Positions 55,512-64,000 of a stretch of 64,000 nucleotides of DNA are shown here, piece by piece. The stretch spans positions 1,550,001-1,614,000 of the forward strand of contig NC_014640.1 of the NCBI RefSeq assembly GCF_000165835.1. Direction: 5' to 3'. This stretch comes from Achromobacter xylosoxidans A8. Lineage in GTDB: Bacteria > Pseudomonadota > Gammaproteobacteria > Burkholderiales > Burkholderiaceae_B. Each line of letters begins with the position of its first letter. Position 1 is the stretch's first letter. The notes under the pieces are model-generated. The model had not been told where the DNA came from and made no database searches. It saw only the letters and a program-made list of their open reading frames with translations. The position numbers were made by a program, and so were the translations under genes.

Positions 55512-55693
55512 GTTCGCTGCACCGGCGTTGTATTTATTTCGGTCTCCACCTGCCGTCGTTGCGCCAGGCCCCCGCAGGGTCCGGAAAACTGGCGAAGCCT
55601 CGCCGTTTTCTTATGAGTTGCCGGCGAGTATGCGCACCTATTTATCAAAATTCCATGAGGGTTTGTCATAGGTTTTGCAGTGCGGAATGGGCA

Positions 55694-55790
55694 ATTGTCG
55701 GCAGGCCGACAATGCTTGCGCCACAAGGGAAGAGAGCCTTTCCATAATGGAAATGCAATGCAGCAAATATGCGTTGATCGTCATCAACGC
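55694..55790. promoter_or_regulatory. Three perfect dyads in the region upstream of liv cluster B
   Basis: The 358-base gap 55512-55869 has no convincing gene but contains ATTGTCGG/CCGACAAT around four bases (55694-55713), TTTCCATAATGGAAA (55739-55753) and GCGTTGAT/ATCAACGC around four bases (55771-55790). The DNA here is less GC-rich than its surroundings. They are candidate operators for livG-livF-binding protein-livHM, or for the last one a hairpin behind nth. Confidence 0.45.
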
Positions 55791-55869
55791 GTCATGGATT
55801 TCATAGCGAGGGAAAACCCGGTTTGCGGCGCGCCGGATGCCGTGTCGGCGCACCAGCGCAATGCGCTGT

Positions 55870-56505
55870 TCAGGCGGGCGTTTTCTGCTTGAATTCGCAG
55901 AGATCGGAAATGCCGCATTGAGGGCATTTGGGTTTGCGCGCCACGCAGATGTAGCGGCCCAGCAGGATCAGCCAGTGATGCGCGTCCTGCATGTATTCGC
56001 GCGGCACGAACTTTTCGAGTTTCTGTTCGACTTCCAGCACGTTCTTGCCGGGCGCGATGCCGGTGCGGTTCGACACGCGGAAGATGTGCGTGTCGACCGC
56101 CATCGTGGGCTGGCCGAACGCGGTGTTGAGCACCACGTTGGCGGTCTTGCGTCCAACGCCGGGCAGGGCTTCGAGCGCCTCGCGGGTTTGCGGCACTTCG
56201 CCGCCATGCTGCTCGATCAGGATCTTGCAGGTGGCGATGGTGTTCTTCGCCTTGGTGCGGTACAGCCCGATGGTCTTGATGTAGTCGGCCAGGCCTGCTT
56301 CGCCCAGCGCCAGCAGGGCCTGCGGCGTGCCGTAAGCCGGGAAGAACTTGCGCGTGGCGATGTTGACCGATTTGTCGGTCGCCTGCGCCGACAGCAGCAC
56401 CGCGATCAGCAGCTGGAACGGCGTGTCGTACTCGAGCTCGGTGGTGGGGTGCGGGTTGGCGGCCTGCAGGCGGGCGAAGATCTCACGGCGTTTGGCTGCG
56501 TTCAT
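55870..56505 (-). CDS. nth: Endonuclease III
   Basis: DNA glycosylase/AP lyase of 211 residues that removes oxidised pyrimidines. The helix-hairpin-helix [12 protein letters not shown] carries Lys120, Asp138 is in AVDTHIFRV, and the [4Fe-4S] cluster cysteines are Cys187, Cys194, Cys197 and Cys203 in the expected C-x6-C-x2-C-x5-C spacing. The start overlaps the rsxB stop by four bases. The rsxB-nth pairing is common in proteobacteria. Confidence 0.97.
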   Translation of the reverse strand: MNAAKRREIFARLQAANPHPTTELEYDTPFQLLIAVLLSAQATDKSVNIATRKFFPAYGTPQALLALGEAGLADYIKTIGLYRTKAKNTIATCKILIEQHGGEVPQTREALEALPGVGRKTANVVLNTAFGQPTMAVDTHIFRVSNRTGIAPGKNVLEVEQKLEKFVPREYMQDAHHWLILLGRYICVARKPKCPQCGISDLCEFKQKTPA

Positions 56506-57146
56506 GATTGCGTGGGGTTGCGGCGGGCCCGGGCGCGGGCCAGCGCGGATTCAATGGCGGAACGCTTGCGGTCCTCGTCGCGCGCCTCGTCCACGGCGGG
56601 CGTGGGGGGGCTGATGGCAGCGGCCGTTTCGGGCGCCATCAGGCGCGCATTGTCGGCGGCCAGGCGCTCGACCCGCGCCAGGTGGCTGCGATGGCGCTGG
56701 CGGCTGATGGCGGCATCCTGCGCGCTCCAGGCGCGGCCCGCCGGCACCATCTGGATGCAATCGACCGGACAGGGCGCCACGCACAGGTCGCAGCCGGTGC
56801 ACCAGTCGGCCAACACGGTATGCATGTGCTTGTTGGCGCCCACGATGGCGTCCACCGGACAGGCCTGGATGCACAGCGTACAGCCGATGCAATGCGCTTC
56901 GTCGATGCGTGCGACCAGCAGCGGCCCGGGTTCGCCGCGCGTGGCGTCCAGGGGCAGGACGGGGGTGTCGAGCAGGGCCGCCAGCGCGGCGATGCCTTCA
57001 TCGCCTCCGGGCGGGCAACGGTTGATCGGGGCGGCGCCGTCCGCGATGGCGTCGGCATAGGGCCGGCAGCCGGTGTATCCGCACTTGGTGCATTGCGTCT
57101 GAGGCAGCAAGGCATCGATGCGGTCGGCTAGTGAGCGACAGGACAT
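56502..57146 (-). CDS. rsxB: RnfB/RsxB-type iron-sulfur protein
   Basis: A 214-residue electron-transfer protein. An N-terminal Fe-S domain has Cys19, Cys22, Cys27 and Cys44 ([16 protein letters not shown]); two ferredoxin motifs follow at Cys86, 89, 92, 96 and Cys116, 119, 122, 126. A charged tail follows. Unlike full RsxB/RnfB it lacks an N-terminal membrane helix, and no other rnf/rsx gene is present, so this is the solo form found in Burkholderiales next to nth. It may supply electrons to Fe-S enzymes. Confidence 0.9.
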   Translation of the reverse strand: MSCRSLADRIDALLPQTQCTKCGYTGCRPYADAIADGAAPINRCPPGGDEGIAALAALLDTPVLPLDATRGEPGPLLVARIDEAHCIGCTLCIQACPVDAIVGANKHMHTVLADWCTGCDLCVAPCPVDCIQMVPAGRAWSAQDAAISRQRHRSHLARVERLAADNARLMAPETAAAISPPTPAVDEARDEDRKRSAIESALARARARRNPTQS

Positions 57147-57212
57147 GGATGTGAAGAAGAACCCGTGGGGCGGGGCGCGAAAAGACAGAAGCCGGGGGCT
57201 TGAATGCAGATC

Positions 57213-57274
57213 GCGCGCAACCCATCAAACAACAGTGGTATTACCAGCCACCGTTGTTTGATGGGTTGCGCGCG
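57213..57274. repeat. Long inverted repeat, 22-bp arms
   Basis: GCGCGCAACCCATCAAACAAC (in the left arm, 57213-57234) is perfectly repeated in reverse at 57253-57274; inside, GTGG/CCAC extends the stem by four after one mismatch, leaving a loop of about nine bases. There is no T-run on either strand. It lies between the end of phaZ and the start of rsxB, both on the minus strand. It could be a cruciform, a repeat element or a processed RNA hairpin. The rest of 57147-57320 shows nothing clear. Confidence 0.85.
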
Positions 57275-57320
57275 TCGGAGGTCCGGGTTCTAGTCCCGCT
57301 TGACTCGCGCAGCACCCATC

Positions 57321-58547
57321 CTACGCAGATTGCCGGATGAATTCGGCAATTTTAGGACAGATCATTTCGCGCCAGCGGCGGCCAGAGAAAATGCCGTAGT
57401 GGCCGCAGTTCGGCGCCGTGTAGTGCGTCTTGCGCTCGGCCGGGATGTTCTTGCACAGCTTGATGGCGGCGCGCGTCTGGCCCTGGCCCGAAATGTCATC
57501 CAGCTCGCCTTCGATGGTGAGGAGGGCGACCTTCTTGATGTCAGCCGGACGCACCAGCTTGCCGTCCACTTCCCAGGTGCCGTTGGGCAGCTGGAACTCC
57601 TGGAACACCATGCGGATCGTGTCCAGGTAGAACTCGGCGGGCATATCCAGCACGGCGTTGTATTCGTCGTAGAAGCGGCGGTGCGCTTCGGCGTCGCTAT
57701 CGTCGCCACGCAGCAGGTCCAGGTAGAAGTCGTAATGCGACTTCATGTGGCGGTCGGGGTTCATGGCCATGAAGCCCGCGTGCTGCAGAAAGCCCGGATA
57801 GACCTTGCGGCCGGCGCCCGGATAGCGTGGCGGCACCGGATGGATGACCTGGTTCTCGAACCAGGAGTAGGGCTTGGTGGTGGCCAGGCGGTTCACCTGC
57901 GTGGGCGACTGGCGCGGATCGATGGGGCCGCCCATCATCACCATGCTGCGCGGCTGGCAGGGATCGTTGGCGGAGGCCATCAGCGAGACGGCGGCCAGTA
58001 CCGGCACCGTGGGCTGGCACACGGAAATGACGTGCACGTCGGGGCCCAGGTGGCGGATGAAGTCCTGCACGTAGCGCACGTAGTCGTTCAAGTGGAACGG
58101 GCCGGCCGACAGCGGCACCATGCGGGCGTCGACCCAGTCCGTGACATAGACGTCGTGGGCCGGCAGCAGGGCGCGCACGGTATCGCGCAGCAGGGTGGCG
58201 TGGTGGCCGGACAGCGGCGCGACCAGCAGGACCTTGGGATCGTCCTGGCCCGCGTGGCGGACGTCGCGCTGGAAGTGCAGCAGGCGGCAGAACGGCTTGT
58301 CCATGGCCACGCCTTCGATGACACGGACCGACTTGCCCTTGATCTCGGTGGTGGGCAAGTTCCAGGCAGGCTTCTGGTATTCCTTGCCGATGCGGGTCAT
58401 CAGCTCATACCCGGCTGCCATCTGGCGGGAGATCGGGGTATAGGCGAGAGGGCTGTAGGGACTGGAAAACAGCTGGGAACCGGCGTCCGTGAATGCTGCA
58501 AACGGAGTCAGGAAGGCGCGCTGCATTTCGTGCAATTGATACAGCAT
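57321..58547 (-). CDS. phaZ: Intracellular polyhydroxyalkanoate depolymerase PhaZ
   Basis: A 408-residue alpha/beta hydrolase that mobilises intracellular PHB. The nucleophile is Cys177 in SVCQPTVPV instead of the Ser in lipase boxes, as in Ralstonia/Cupriavidus PhaZ1. MLYQLHEMQRAFLTPFAAF is the standard N-terminus; acid EGELDDISG and His in APNCGHYGIFSGRRW follow. No signal peptide. The long inverted repeat lies downstream. A 192-base gap to the next gene holds its promoter and the fpr terminator. Confidence 0.95.
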   Translation of the reverse strand: MLYQLHEMQRAFLTPFAAFTDAGSQLFSSPYSPLAYTPISRQMAAGYELMTRIGKEYQKPAWNLPTTEIKGKSVRVIEGVAMDKPFCRLLHFQRDVRHAGQDDPKVLLVAPLSGHHATLLRDTVRALLPAHDVYVTDWVDARMVPLSAGPFHLNDYVRYVQDFIRHLGPDVHVISVCQPTVPVLAAVSLMASANDPCQPRSMVMMGGPIDPRQSPTQVNRLATTKPYSWFENQVIHPVPPRYPGAGRKVYPGFLQHAGFMAMNPDRHMKSHYDFYLDLLRGDDSDAEAHRRFYDEYNAVLDMPAEFYLDTIRMVFQEFQLPNGTWEVDGKLVRPADIKKVALLTIEGELDDISGQGQTRAAIKLCKNIPAERKTHYTAPNCGHYGIFSGRRWREMICPKIAEFIRQSA

Positions 58548-58658
58548 TTGAGAAAAGTCCTTCTGGGTCGTGCGTGTGTCCCGATTATTGCTCCGGGCAC
58601 TAACGATATTTCTAAACAGCCTGAAGAAACGCCGACAAAAAAAGCAAATCTGTTGCTA

Positions 58659-58704
58659 AAAAGCGACCCAATGCCCATTGAGCACCAGTTTAGGGCGCTT
58701 TTTA
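58659..58704 (-). terminator. Terminator after fpr
   Basis: On the minus strand AAAAAGCG(CCC) pairs with (GGG)T-CGCTTTTT across a large loop, ending in T's. It lies 56 bases after the fpr stop, in the gap before phaZ. Confidence 0.5.
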
Positions 58705-58759
58705 CACCGTGCTGTCATACCAAAAGGAGGGTTTATGCACTAAGTCGGACGAACCGAAG

Positions 58760-59560
58760 CTACCAGTAGTTTTCCACTGCCAGGTTGCCGGGGACGCCGC
58801 GGCGTCCGGGCTTGAAGCCGCGTTCGCCCAGCAGCTTGCGGGCGTCCGCCAGCATGTCCGGGTTGCCGCAAAGCATGATCTTGGCCTGATCGGGATCCAG
58901 CGGCTGGCCTGCCAGTTGCTCCAGGCGGCCGTCGGCGATCAAGGTGGTCAGGCGTTCCTGCGGCATGCCGGGCAGGGCTTCGCGGGTGGCGATGGGCAGG
59001 TAGACCAGCTTCTGCGGATCCGCCGCGAAGAATTCGGCCAGGGCCGGCTCGGCGCGCCAGGATTCGATTTCGCCGCGGTAGGCGAGCTCCGCGGCGGTGC
59101 GCACGCCGTGCACCAGGATGATGCGGCGGTAGGCGCGCCAGACGGCGGGGTCGCGCAGGATGGAAAGATAGGCCGACAGGCCGGTGCCCGAGGCCAGCAG
59201 CCAGAGATCGCCGCCGGGCGCAAAGCGCTCCAGGGTCAGGAAGCCGTAGGGCGTCTTTTCCACATAGAGGTCGTCGCCGGGCTGCAGCCGCGCCATGCGC
59301 GGACTGAACTGGCCTTCGGGGACCACGATGGAATAGAACTCCAGCCAGGGTTCGTGCGGCGCCGACACCATGGAATAGGCGCGCCACAACGTGGGTTCGC
59401 CTCCGGCGGCGCCCGCTTCCGGCAGACCGACCCGGGCGAACTGGCCCGGCAGGAACGTATACGCGTCGTCGCGCGTCACGCGCACGGAGAACAGCTTGTC
59501 AGGCACCCAGGTGTGGACGTGGGTTACGGTCTGGCGCGTGTATTTGGAGTCGTCGGTCAT
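58760..59560 (-). CDS. fpr: Ferredoxin-NADP reductase
   Basis: A 266-residue FAD enzyme that exchanges electrons between NADPH and ferredoxin or flavodoxin. FAD-binding RAYSMVSAP, the GDDLYVEKTPYGFLTL region, the NADP motif LLASGTGLSAYLSILRD, CGNPDML and the terminal VENYW are all typical of the bacterial subclass. The ATG at 59560 fits the family start (SKYTRQTVTHVHTW); a GTG at 59566 is an alternative. It lies 49 bases after fdxA, so the reductase and a possible partner are expressed together. Confidence 0.95.
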   Translation of the reverse strand: MTDDSKYTRQTVTHVHTWVPDKLFSVRVTRDDAYTFLPGQFARVGLPEAGAAGGEPTLWRAYSMVSAPHEPWLEFYSIVVPEGQFSPRMARLQPGDDLYVEKTPYGFLTLERFAPGGDLWLLASGTGLSAYLSILRDPAVWRAYRRIILVHGVRTAAELAYRGEIESWRAEPALAEFFAADPQKLVYLPIATREALPGMPQERLTTLIADGRLEQLAGQPLDPDQAKIMLCGNPDMLADARKLLGERGFKPGRRGVPGNLAVENYW

Positions 59561-59609
59561 CGGCACATCGCGCGAGGCCGGCCGCCAGGCTGGGGCCGGC
59601 GTTCGCGGA

Positions 59610-59933
59610 TTATTTTTCGAGGTATTGCAGCTTGTCCTGCTTGCCGTTCCATTCGTCGGCGTCGGGCAGGGGCTTCTTGGCGCGGCTGATGCTGGCGAAT
59701 TCGGGCGAGAGTTCGGCGTTCAGCGCGATGAAATTCATTTGGTCCTGCGGCACATCTTCTTCGGCGTAGATGGCATTGGCCGGGCATTCCGGGATGCAGA
59801 CGGCGCAGTCGATGCATTCGTCGGGATCGATCACGAGGAAGTTCGGACCCTCACGAAAACAGTCCACCGGGCACACGTCTACGCAGTCGGTGTACTTGCA
59901 CTTGATACAGTTTTCGGTGACAACGTGGGTCAT
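59610..59933 (-). CDS. fdxA: Seven-iron ferredoxin FdxA
   Basis: A 107-residue ferredoxin. The N-terminal cysteines Cys9, Cys12, Cys17 and Cys21 and the second group Cys40, Cys43, Cys46 and Cys50 match the [3Fe-4S]/[4Fe-4S] type, which also has the long C-terminal tail seen here ([20 protein letters not shown]). It is upstream of fpr in the same direction and divergent from pncB. Confidence 0.96.
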   Translation of the reverse strand: MTHVVTENCIKCKYTDCVDVCPVDCFREGPNFLVIDPDECIDCAVCIPECPANAIYAEEDVPQDQMNFIALNAELSPEFASISRAKKPLPDADEWNGKQDKLQYLEK

Positions 59934-60089
59934 TCAGGAACTCCGGGAGCGGCGGCTTTTGTGTCTTGTTGGGCGGATTTTACCCAATGCCGCGCCGATG
60001 TGCCGGCAATACCCGTATTGACATAGTGGCCCTTCGCCCTTAACAGCCGGGGCTCTATGCTATGGTGTCGCGAAACGAAACGCGCCATC

Positions 60090-61265
60090 ATGATAATCAC
60101 TTCGCTGCTCGACACCGATCTGTATAAATTCAGCATGATGCAGGTGGTTCTGCATCAGTTTCCAGCTGCCCAGGTCGAGTACCGTTACAAATGCCGCACG
60201 CCCGGGGTCGACCTGCGTCCCTATCTGGATGAAATCCGCGAGGAAGTGCGCCAGCTATGCCAGCTGCGCTTCACCGAGGACGAGCTTAAATATCTGGGTG
60301 GCTTGCGCTTTATCAAAAGCGACTTCATCGATTTCCTGGAACTGTTCCACCTGCCGGAGCGCTGCATCCATATAGCGGAAGGCGAGGGGCCGGGCGAAAT
60401 CAGCATCGAGGTCAAGGGCCCCTGGCTGCACACGATCCTGTTCGAGATCCCCGTGCTGGCCATCGTCAACGAGGTCTATTTCCGCAACACGCGCAAGAAT
60501 CCCGATTGGGAAGAAGGCCGCAAGCGCCTGCAGTCCAAGATGCACCTGGTGCTGGACGATCCCGCGCTGGCTGACTTCCGCGTGGCCGAATACGGCACGC
60601 GCCGCCGCTTCTCCAAGGTCTGGCACGAGGAGATCGTGTCCACCATGAAGGCGCAGATGGGCGAGCATTTCGCCGGCACCAGTAATGTGCTGCTGGCCAA
60701 GCAGCACGAAGTCCTGCCGCTGGGCACCATGGGCCACGAATACCTGCAGGCCTGCCAGGCGCTGGGTCCGCGCCTGCGCGATTCGCAGGTGTACGCGCTG
60801 GAAGTCTGGGCCAAGGAATACCGCGGCGACCTGGGTATCGCGCTGTCGGACGTCTACGGCATGGATGCCTTCCTGCGCGATTTCGACATGTATTTCTGCA
60901 AGCTGTTCGATGGCGCGCGCCATGACTCGGGCGATCCCTTCGTCTGGGGCGAACGCCTGCTTGAGCACTACCGCAAGAACCGCGTGGATCCGCGCGCCAA
61001 GACGCTGGTGTTCTCGGATTCGCTGACCTTCCCGCGCGCCATCGAACTGGCCCGCCAGTTTTCCGGGCGCTGCAAGGTGTCCTTCGGCATCGGCACTAAT
61101 CTGACCAACGACCTGGGCCATGAACCCTTGCAGATCGTCATGAAGATGGTCCGCTGCAATGGCCAGCCGGTGGCCAAGGTGTCCGACGCGCCGGAAAAAA
61201 CCATGTGCGACGATCCGGCTTACCTGGCCTATCTGCGCCAGGTGTTCCAGTTGCCGCCCGCCTGA
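60090..61265 (+). CDS. pncB: Nicotinate phosphoribosyltransferase
   Basis: Salvages nicotinate to NaMN for NAD synthesis. The 391-residue protein has [12 protein letters not shown] at its start, [13 protein letters not shown], the GTSNVLLAK / GTMGHEYLQ region with the His that is phosphorylated in the family, and the phosphate loop [12 protein letters not shown]. The ATG at 60090 is chosen because it gives the family start; an in-frame upstream start at 60057 would add 11 unrelated residues. A TATGGT (about 60061) is a possible -10. Confidence 0.96.
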   Translation: MIITSLLDTDLYKFSMMQVVLHQFPAAQVEYRYKCRTPGVDLRPYLDEIREEVRQLCQLRFTEDELKYLGGLRFIKSDFIDFLELFHLPERCIHIAEGEGPGEISIEVKGPWLHTILFEIPVLAIVNEVYFRNTRKNPDWEEGRKRLQSKMHLVLDDPALADFRVAEYGTRRRFSKVWHEEIVSTMKAQMGEHFAGTSNVLLAKQHEVLPLGTMGHEYLQACQALGPRLRDSQVYALEVWAKEYRGDLGIALSDVYGMDAFLRDFDMYFCKLFDGARHDSGDPFVWGERLLEHYRKNRVDPRAKTLVFSDSLTFPRAIELARQFSGRCKVSFGIGTNLTNDLGHEPLQIVMKMVRCNGQPVAKVSDAPEKTMCDDPAYLAYLRQVFQLPPA

Positions 61266-61337
61266 GGGCGGCTCGGGGTAAATTGCGGGTTCTTCTGCAT
61301 TGTTCCACCCAACCCACTCGAATCTAGGGGACTATTC

Positions 61338-61688
61338 ATGAGCAGCATCAAGCGCTTCCACGTGGCCAAGCGCCTGTCCGACATGGCCGTGTACAACGGC
61401 GTCGCGTACCTGGCCGGCCAAGTGCCGGACGATTCCACGCTGGACATCACCGGCCAGACCGAACAGGTGCTCGCCACGATCGACCGCCTGCTGGCCGAAG
61501 CCGGCACCGACAAGACCAAGATCCTGATGGCCCAGATCTATGTGGCCAACATGAAGGAATTCGATGGCATGAACAAGGCCTGGGACGCCTGGGTCGCTGA
61601 CGGCAATTCGCCTCCGCGCGCCACCGTCGAGGCCCGCCTGGCCAATCCGGATTTCAAGGTCGAAATCGTTGTGACGGCTGCCGTCTAA
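61338..61688 (+). CDS. RidA family protein
   Basis: A 116-residue YjgF/YER057c/UK114-fold protein. RidA members deaminate reactive enamine/imine intermediates. The typical signature is replaced here with PPRATVEARLANPDFKVEIVVTAAV, in which the substrate-binding Arg (PRATVEA) is kept. It is the type sometimes called RutC-like or Rid5-7. It stands 72 bases after pncB and may be cotranscribed. Confidence 0.92.
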   Translation: MSSIKRFHVAKRLSDMAVYNGVAYLAGQVPDDSTLDITGQTEQVLATIDRLLAEAGTDKTKILMAQIYVANMKEFDGMNKAWDAWVADGNSPPRATVEARLANPDFKVEIVVTAAV

Positions 61689-61725
61689 GACGCTTCCCCG
61701 CGCCGGGCGCTATCGGCGCCTGGCC

Positions 61726-61757
61726 GGTGGCGGACTTTCGCGTCCGCCACCATCTTT
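61726..61757 (+). terminator. Terminator after the RidA gene
   Basis: GGTGGCGGAC / GTCCGCCACC around six bases, followed by ATCTTTCT, between convergent genes. The T-run is interrupted. Confidence 0.65.
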
Positions 61758-61776
61758 CTCCCTACGCGTGCGCCGG

Positions 61777-62286
61777 CTACTGCCCGAGCAACAGCGTCGC
61801 GGCCAGCAGGCCGCCCAATTCCTCGCATCTTGCAAGATCCGCGCCGGCCACGGTCTTGGGCGCCAGGATCTGCTGCGCGGTCTGCGCACCCATGTTGACG
61901 ATGAGCGGCGGCGCCAGGGCGCTGAGCCGCCAGCCGGTGCAGATGCGCTCTACCTGCCGCGCCGCGCCCGCGCCATCGCTGCCCGCGCTGATGGCGCAGG
62001 CATAGGGCAGCCCCTGTATCCGGTCCAGCACCGCGTAGTAGTTGCGGTCGAAGAATTCCTTCATTTCGCCGCTCAGCGAGCCCAGGTTCTCGGGGGCGCA
62101 GAACAGATAGGCCTGACTGGCGAGCAGCGCTTCGGCCTGGGTGTCCGCGGCTCGTTGCAGAACCACGTTCAGATCGGTCGCCTGCTCCAGCTGTGCGGCG
62201 GCCGCCCGCGCTCCGCGCGCCGCAGCGTCGGCCATCTGTTGCGCGGCGCCGGTGCGCGAATGCCACACGATCAGCAGCTGTTTCAT
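61777..62286 (-). CDS. Flavodoxin-like / NADPH-dependent FMN reductase family protein
   Basis: A 169-residue flavodoxin-fold protein. The FMN phosphate loop WHSRTGAAQQMADA is at residues 7-20, and FCAPENLGSLSGEMKEFFDR matches the second flavin-contact region of the family. It lacks obvious membrane segments. The start ATG at 62286 overlaps the upstream peptidase stop by four bases; longer in-frame starts lie inside that gene. Substrate and partner are unknown. Confidence 0.87.
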   Translation of the reverse strand: MKQLLIVWHSRTGAAQQMADAAARGARAAAAQLEQATDLNVVLQRAADTQAEALLASQAYLFCAPENLGSLSGEMKEFFDRNYYAVLDRIQGLPYACAISAGSDGAGAARQVERICTGWRLSALAPPLIVNMGAQTAQQILAPKTVAGADLARCEELGGLLAATLLLGQ

Positions 62287-63116
62287 GCGTAGCGTTCCAG
62301 GGGATCCTGCCGGTAGTAAGCCCGCAGCAGCCCATACCATTGCGGCAGCGCTTCGTGCATGGGGTGGGGATCCACGAAGAAGTGTTCCGAGCTGACCGCG
62401 AAGAATTCCGCCTCGTCGGTGGCGGCATAAGGGTCCATGGGCAGTTGGCCGTACCAGGCGTCGGCGGCCTCGCTTTCCGGATCCACATCGTGCGGGATGG
62501 CGGCTTCGACCGCCTCCACGGCCGCGATGAAGCGGTCCAGGTTGTCGTCCAGGATGCGGCGCCAGGCCTGGGGCTTGAGTTCGGGGTGCGCGGCCAGCGA
62601 GGGCATGCCGTCGGCGTAGCCCGAGCGCAGGTCCAGCTTGTGGGCGAACTCGTGGATGACCACGTTGAAGCCGCCATCGGAGAGCTGGGTGTCTTCCCAG
62701 GACAGCACCAGCGGCCCGCCTTCCCAGGCTTCTCCGGCCGCGTCCTCCATGTATTCGTGCACCACGCCGTCATCGTCCTGGCTGGAGCGCGGGATGCGGA
62801 AACTGGCCGGGTACACGATGATCTCGTCCCAGCCTTCATACAGTTCGGGCGCGAGGTTGAGGATGGGCAGGCTGGCCTGGGCCGCGATGCTCAGGCGCAT
62901 GAAATCCGAGACCTCCAGTCCCTGCGCGCCATTGATGTTCTTGCTGGCCAGCAACCAGGCGGAACGCGCCTGCAGCTGAGCCGCTTCTTCGGTGTTCAAG
63001 GCCGCCAGGAACGGGTGGGCCTCCAGTACCTGTTGCCACAGTTCCGGCGAGATGCGGGCCTGCATTTCGGCCACCGCGGAGGGGCGGGCGCCCCGGCCCT
63101 TGAGCCAGCGCAACAT
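62283..63116 (-). CDS. mtfA: M90-family zinc peptidase, MtfA-like
   Basis: A 277-residue peptidase of the MtfA group. The zincin motif is VVIHEFAHKLD with His155, Glu156 and His159; the third ligand probably lies in DEAEFFAVSSEHFF. In E. coli MtfA binds the repressor Mlc and affects glucose uptake; no mlc is nearby. MLRWLKGR begins with a short basic helix. It is the first gene of a two-gene unit and diverges from relA over 105 bases. Confidence 0.92.
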   Translation of the reverse strand: MLRWLKGRGARPSAVAEMQARISPELWQQVLEAHPFLAALNTEEAAQLQARSAWLLASKNINGAQGLEVSDFMRLSIAAQASLPILNLAPELYEGWDEIIVYPASFRIPRSSQDDDGVVHEYMEDAAGEAWEGGPLVLSWEDTQLSDGGFNVVIHEFAHKLDLRSGYADGMPSLAAHPELKPQAWRRILDDNLDRFIAAVEAVEAAIPHDVDPESEAADAWYGQLPMDPYAATDEAEFFAVSSEHFFVDPHPMHEALPQWYGLLRAYYRQDPLERYA

Positions 63117-63221
63117 AAGCTTCAGTTCCTTCCATATGCCGGGGCTAGCGGCTGCTTTTGGTGTCTACAAACCCTAGTGTAGAGTGTCGGGATATCAAAC
63201 TACATCCGCCTGCCGTCCGTC

Positions 63222-64000
63222 ATGTCCGCCCCGCCTGTTCCCGACGCGCCTACGCCTTTCGACGCTACCTGGCGCCAGGAGGTAGGCGCCGGCCTGGATG
63301 CCGACGGCATGGCGCTGATCGACCAGGCCGTGGCCTGGGCCGAACCGCGTTTCGAAGGACAACAGGCGCTGACCGGCGAACCGCTGGCCGGGCACGGCGC
63401 GGGCGTGGTCCGCATCCTGGCGGCCCTGCATACCGATGCCGCCACCCGCGCGGCGGCGCTGCTGGCCGCCTTGCCGACCGATCTGATGGCCCCCGCGCCG
63501 TCACTGCGCAACGACCCGGTTGCGGCCACTTTTGGCGCCGAGATCGCGCGGCTGGTGCAGGGCACGCGCGCGCTGCTGCGGTTGGGCGTGGTGGCGCGGC
63601 AGGCGAGCGACGCCGCGGCCGAAAGCGGTTCGCAAAAGGAAATGCAGCGCAAGATGCTGCTGGCCATGGCGGCCGACCTGCGCATCGTGCTGATGCGGCT
63701 GGCGTCGCGCTTGCGCACCTTGCGTTGGCACGCGGAAAGCAAGGCGCCGTGCTCCACCGATTTCGCCCGGGAAACCCTGGACCTGTACGCGCCGCTGGCG
63801 AATCGCCTGGGGATCTGGCAGATCAAGTGGGAAATGGAAGACCTGGCGTTCCGCTTCCTGGAGCCTGAAAAATACAAGCAGATCGCCCGGCTGCTGGAAG
63901 AGAAACGAGCGGAGCGCGAAGCCTTCATCGCCGGCGCCATCGAGCGCCTGCAGACCGGATTGGCCAAGGCGGGGGTCGAAGCCGAGGTCAGCGGCCGGCC
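63222..64000 (+). CDS. relA: (p)ppGpp synthetase RelA, N-terminal part
   Basis: The frame from the ATG at 63222 stays open to the window edge, giving 259 residues of an incomplete protein. ETLDLYAPLANRLGIWQIKWEMEDLAFRFLEP and LRIVLMRLASRLRTLRW are hallmarks of the region before the RelA synthetase domain. The hydrolase HD motif of SpoT is missing: GHGAGVVRIL and DLRIVLMRLA keep only traces, so this is the synthesis-only RelA type. The synthetase domain and regulatory TGS/ACT part lie outside the window. Confidence 0.92.
   Translation, partial: MSAPPVPDAPTPFDATWRQEVGAGLDADGMALIDQAVAWAEPRFEGQQALTGEPLAGHGAGVVRILAALHTDAATRAAALLAALPTDLMAPAPSLRNDPVAATFGAEIARLVQGTRALLRLGVVARQASDAAAESGSQKEMQRKMLLAMAADLRIVLMRLASRLRTLRWHAESKAPCSTDFARETLDLYAPLANRLGIWQIKWEMEDLAFRFLEPEKYKQIARLLEEKRAEREAFIAGAIERLQTGLAKAGVEAEVSGR

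Noticed and set aside
55638..55853. Possible 71-residue minus-strand gene between livG and nth.
   Set aside because: No Shine-Dalgarno sequence, no recognisable domain, and it overlaps the dyad cluster, which is better read as a regulatory region.
57275..57320. tRNA-like sequence with a CCGGGTTCTAGTCCCG T-arm after the long inverted repeat.
   Set aside because: The T-arm and a variable-loop-like AGGTC are visible, but no matching 5' acceptor strand, D-arm or anticodon arm was found within 90 bases upstream. At most it is a relic.
58709..59689. Plus-strand open frame opposite fpr and fdxA.
   Set aside because: Both minus-strand genes have clear catalytic and cluster motifs; the plus-strand product has none.

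Overview
This 64-kb window is high-GC chromosomal DNA from a betaproteobacterium of the family Alcaligenaceae, most likely Achromobacter or a close Bordetella relative. The evidence is gene content and order: a nuo operon ending in a DUF2818 gene, risA-risS beside ahpC-ahpD, a Par27-like parvulin, smc-zipA-ligA, a solo bioMNY set, a Bug-type solute-binding protein and two liv ABC transporters. I see no rRNA, complete tRNA, CRISPR array, insertion sequence, prophage or plasmid gene. Codon use looks uniform, so this is mostly core genome with a few accessory metabolic cassettes. The genus is an inference from remembered synteny.

Layout. 1-6958: end of the respiratory complex I operon (nuoH partial, nuoIJKLMN, DUF2818 gene), closed by a strong terminator. 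7287-9563: TonB-dependent siderophore receptor behind a Fur-like site and a tandem 11-bp repeat. 9645-14007 (-): mfd-serB. 14037-15208: ispD-ispF. 15353-17443: a secreted metallopeptidase-like protein whose DUF4344 halves appear swapped and which carries a cysteine-less rhodanese tail. 17519-18660 (-): ahpC-ahpD. 18717-20880 (-): risA-risS. 21023-23274: tsaB-rimI fusion and a family 4 uracil-DNA glycosylase. 23354-24667 (-): lplT. 24966-31734: smc-zipA-ligA.

31759-36715 is the best candidate for an uncharacterised system. A PcaR-type IclR regulator diverges from a Bug solute-binding protein, a creatinase/prolidase-fold (M24) hydrolase that has lost one metal ligand, a TauD-type Fe(II)/2-oxoglutarate dioxygenase and a MetX-like alpha/beta hydrolase. 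A near-perfect 26-bp palindrome lies on the predicted start of transcription of the divergent operon. Together these look like substrate-inducible uptake and breakdown of an unknown carboxylate or amide.

36799-38899 (-): msrB-yciB-bolA-parvulin. 38952-40820: bioMNY biotin transporter. 41064-46008: liv cluster A, with a LivM-LivG fusion. 46059-50629 (-): ASCH protein, phospholipase C, branched-chain aminotransferase, orphan ProX-type binding protein. 50738-55511 (-): liv cluster B in the order livG-livF-binding protein-livH-livM, whose LivF has Arg instead of the Walker A Lys. 55870-57146 (-): rsxB-nth. 57321-59933 (-): PHA depolymerase, then fdxA-fpr. 60090-61688: pncB and a RidA protein. 61777-63116 (-): mtfA-like peptidase and a flavodoxin-like protein. 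63222-64000: start of relA, cut by the window edge.
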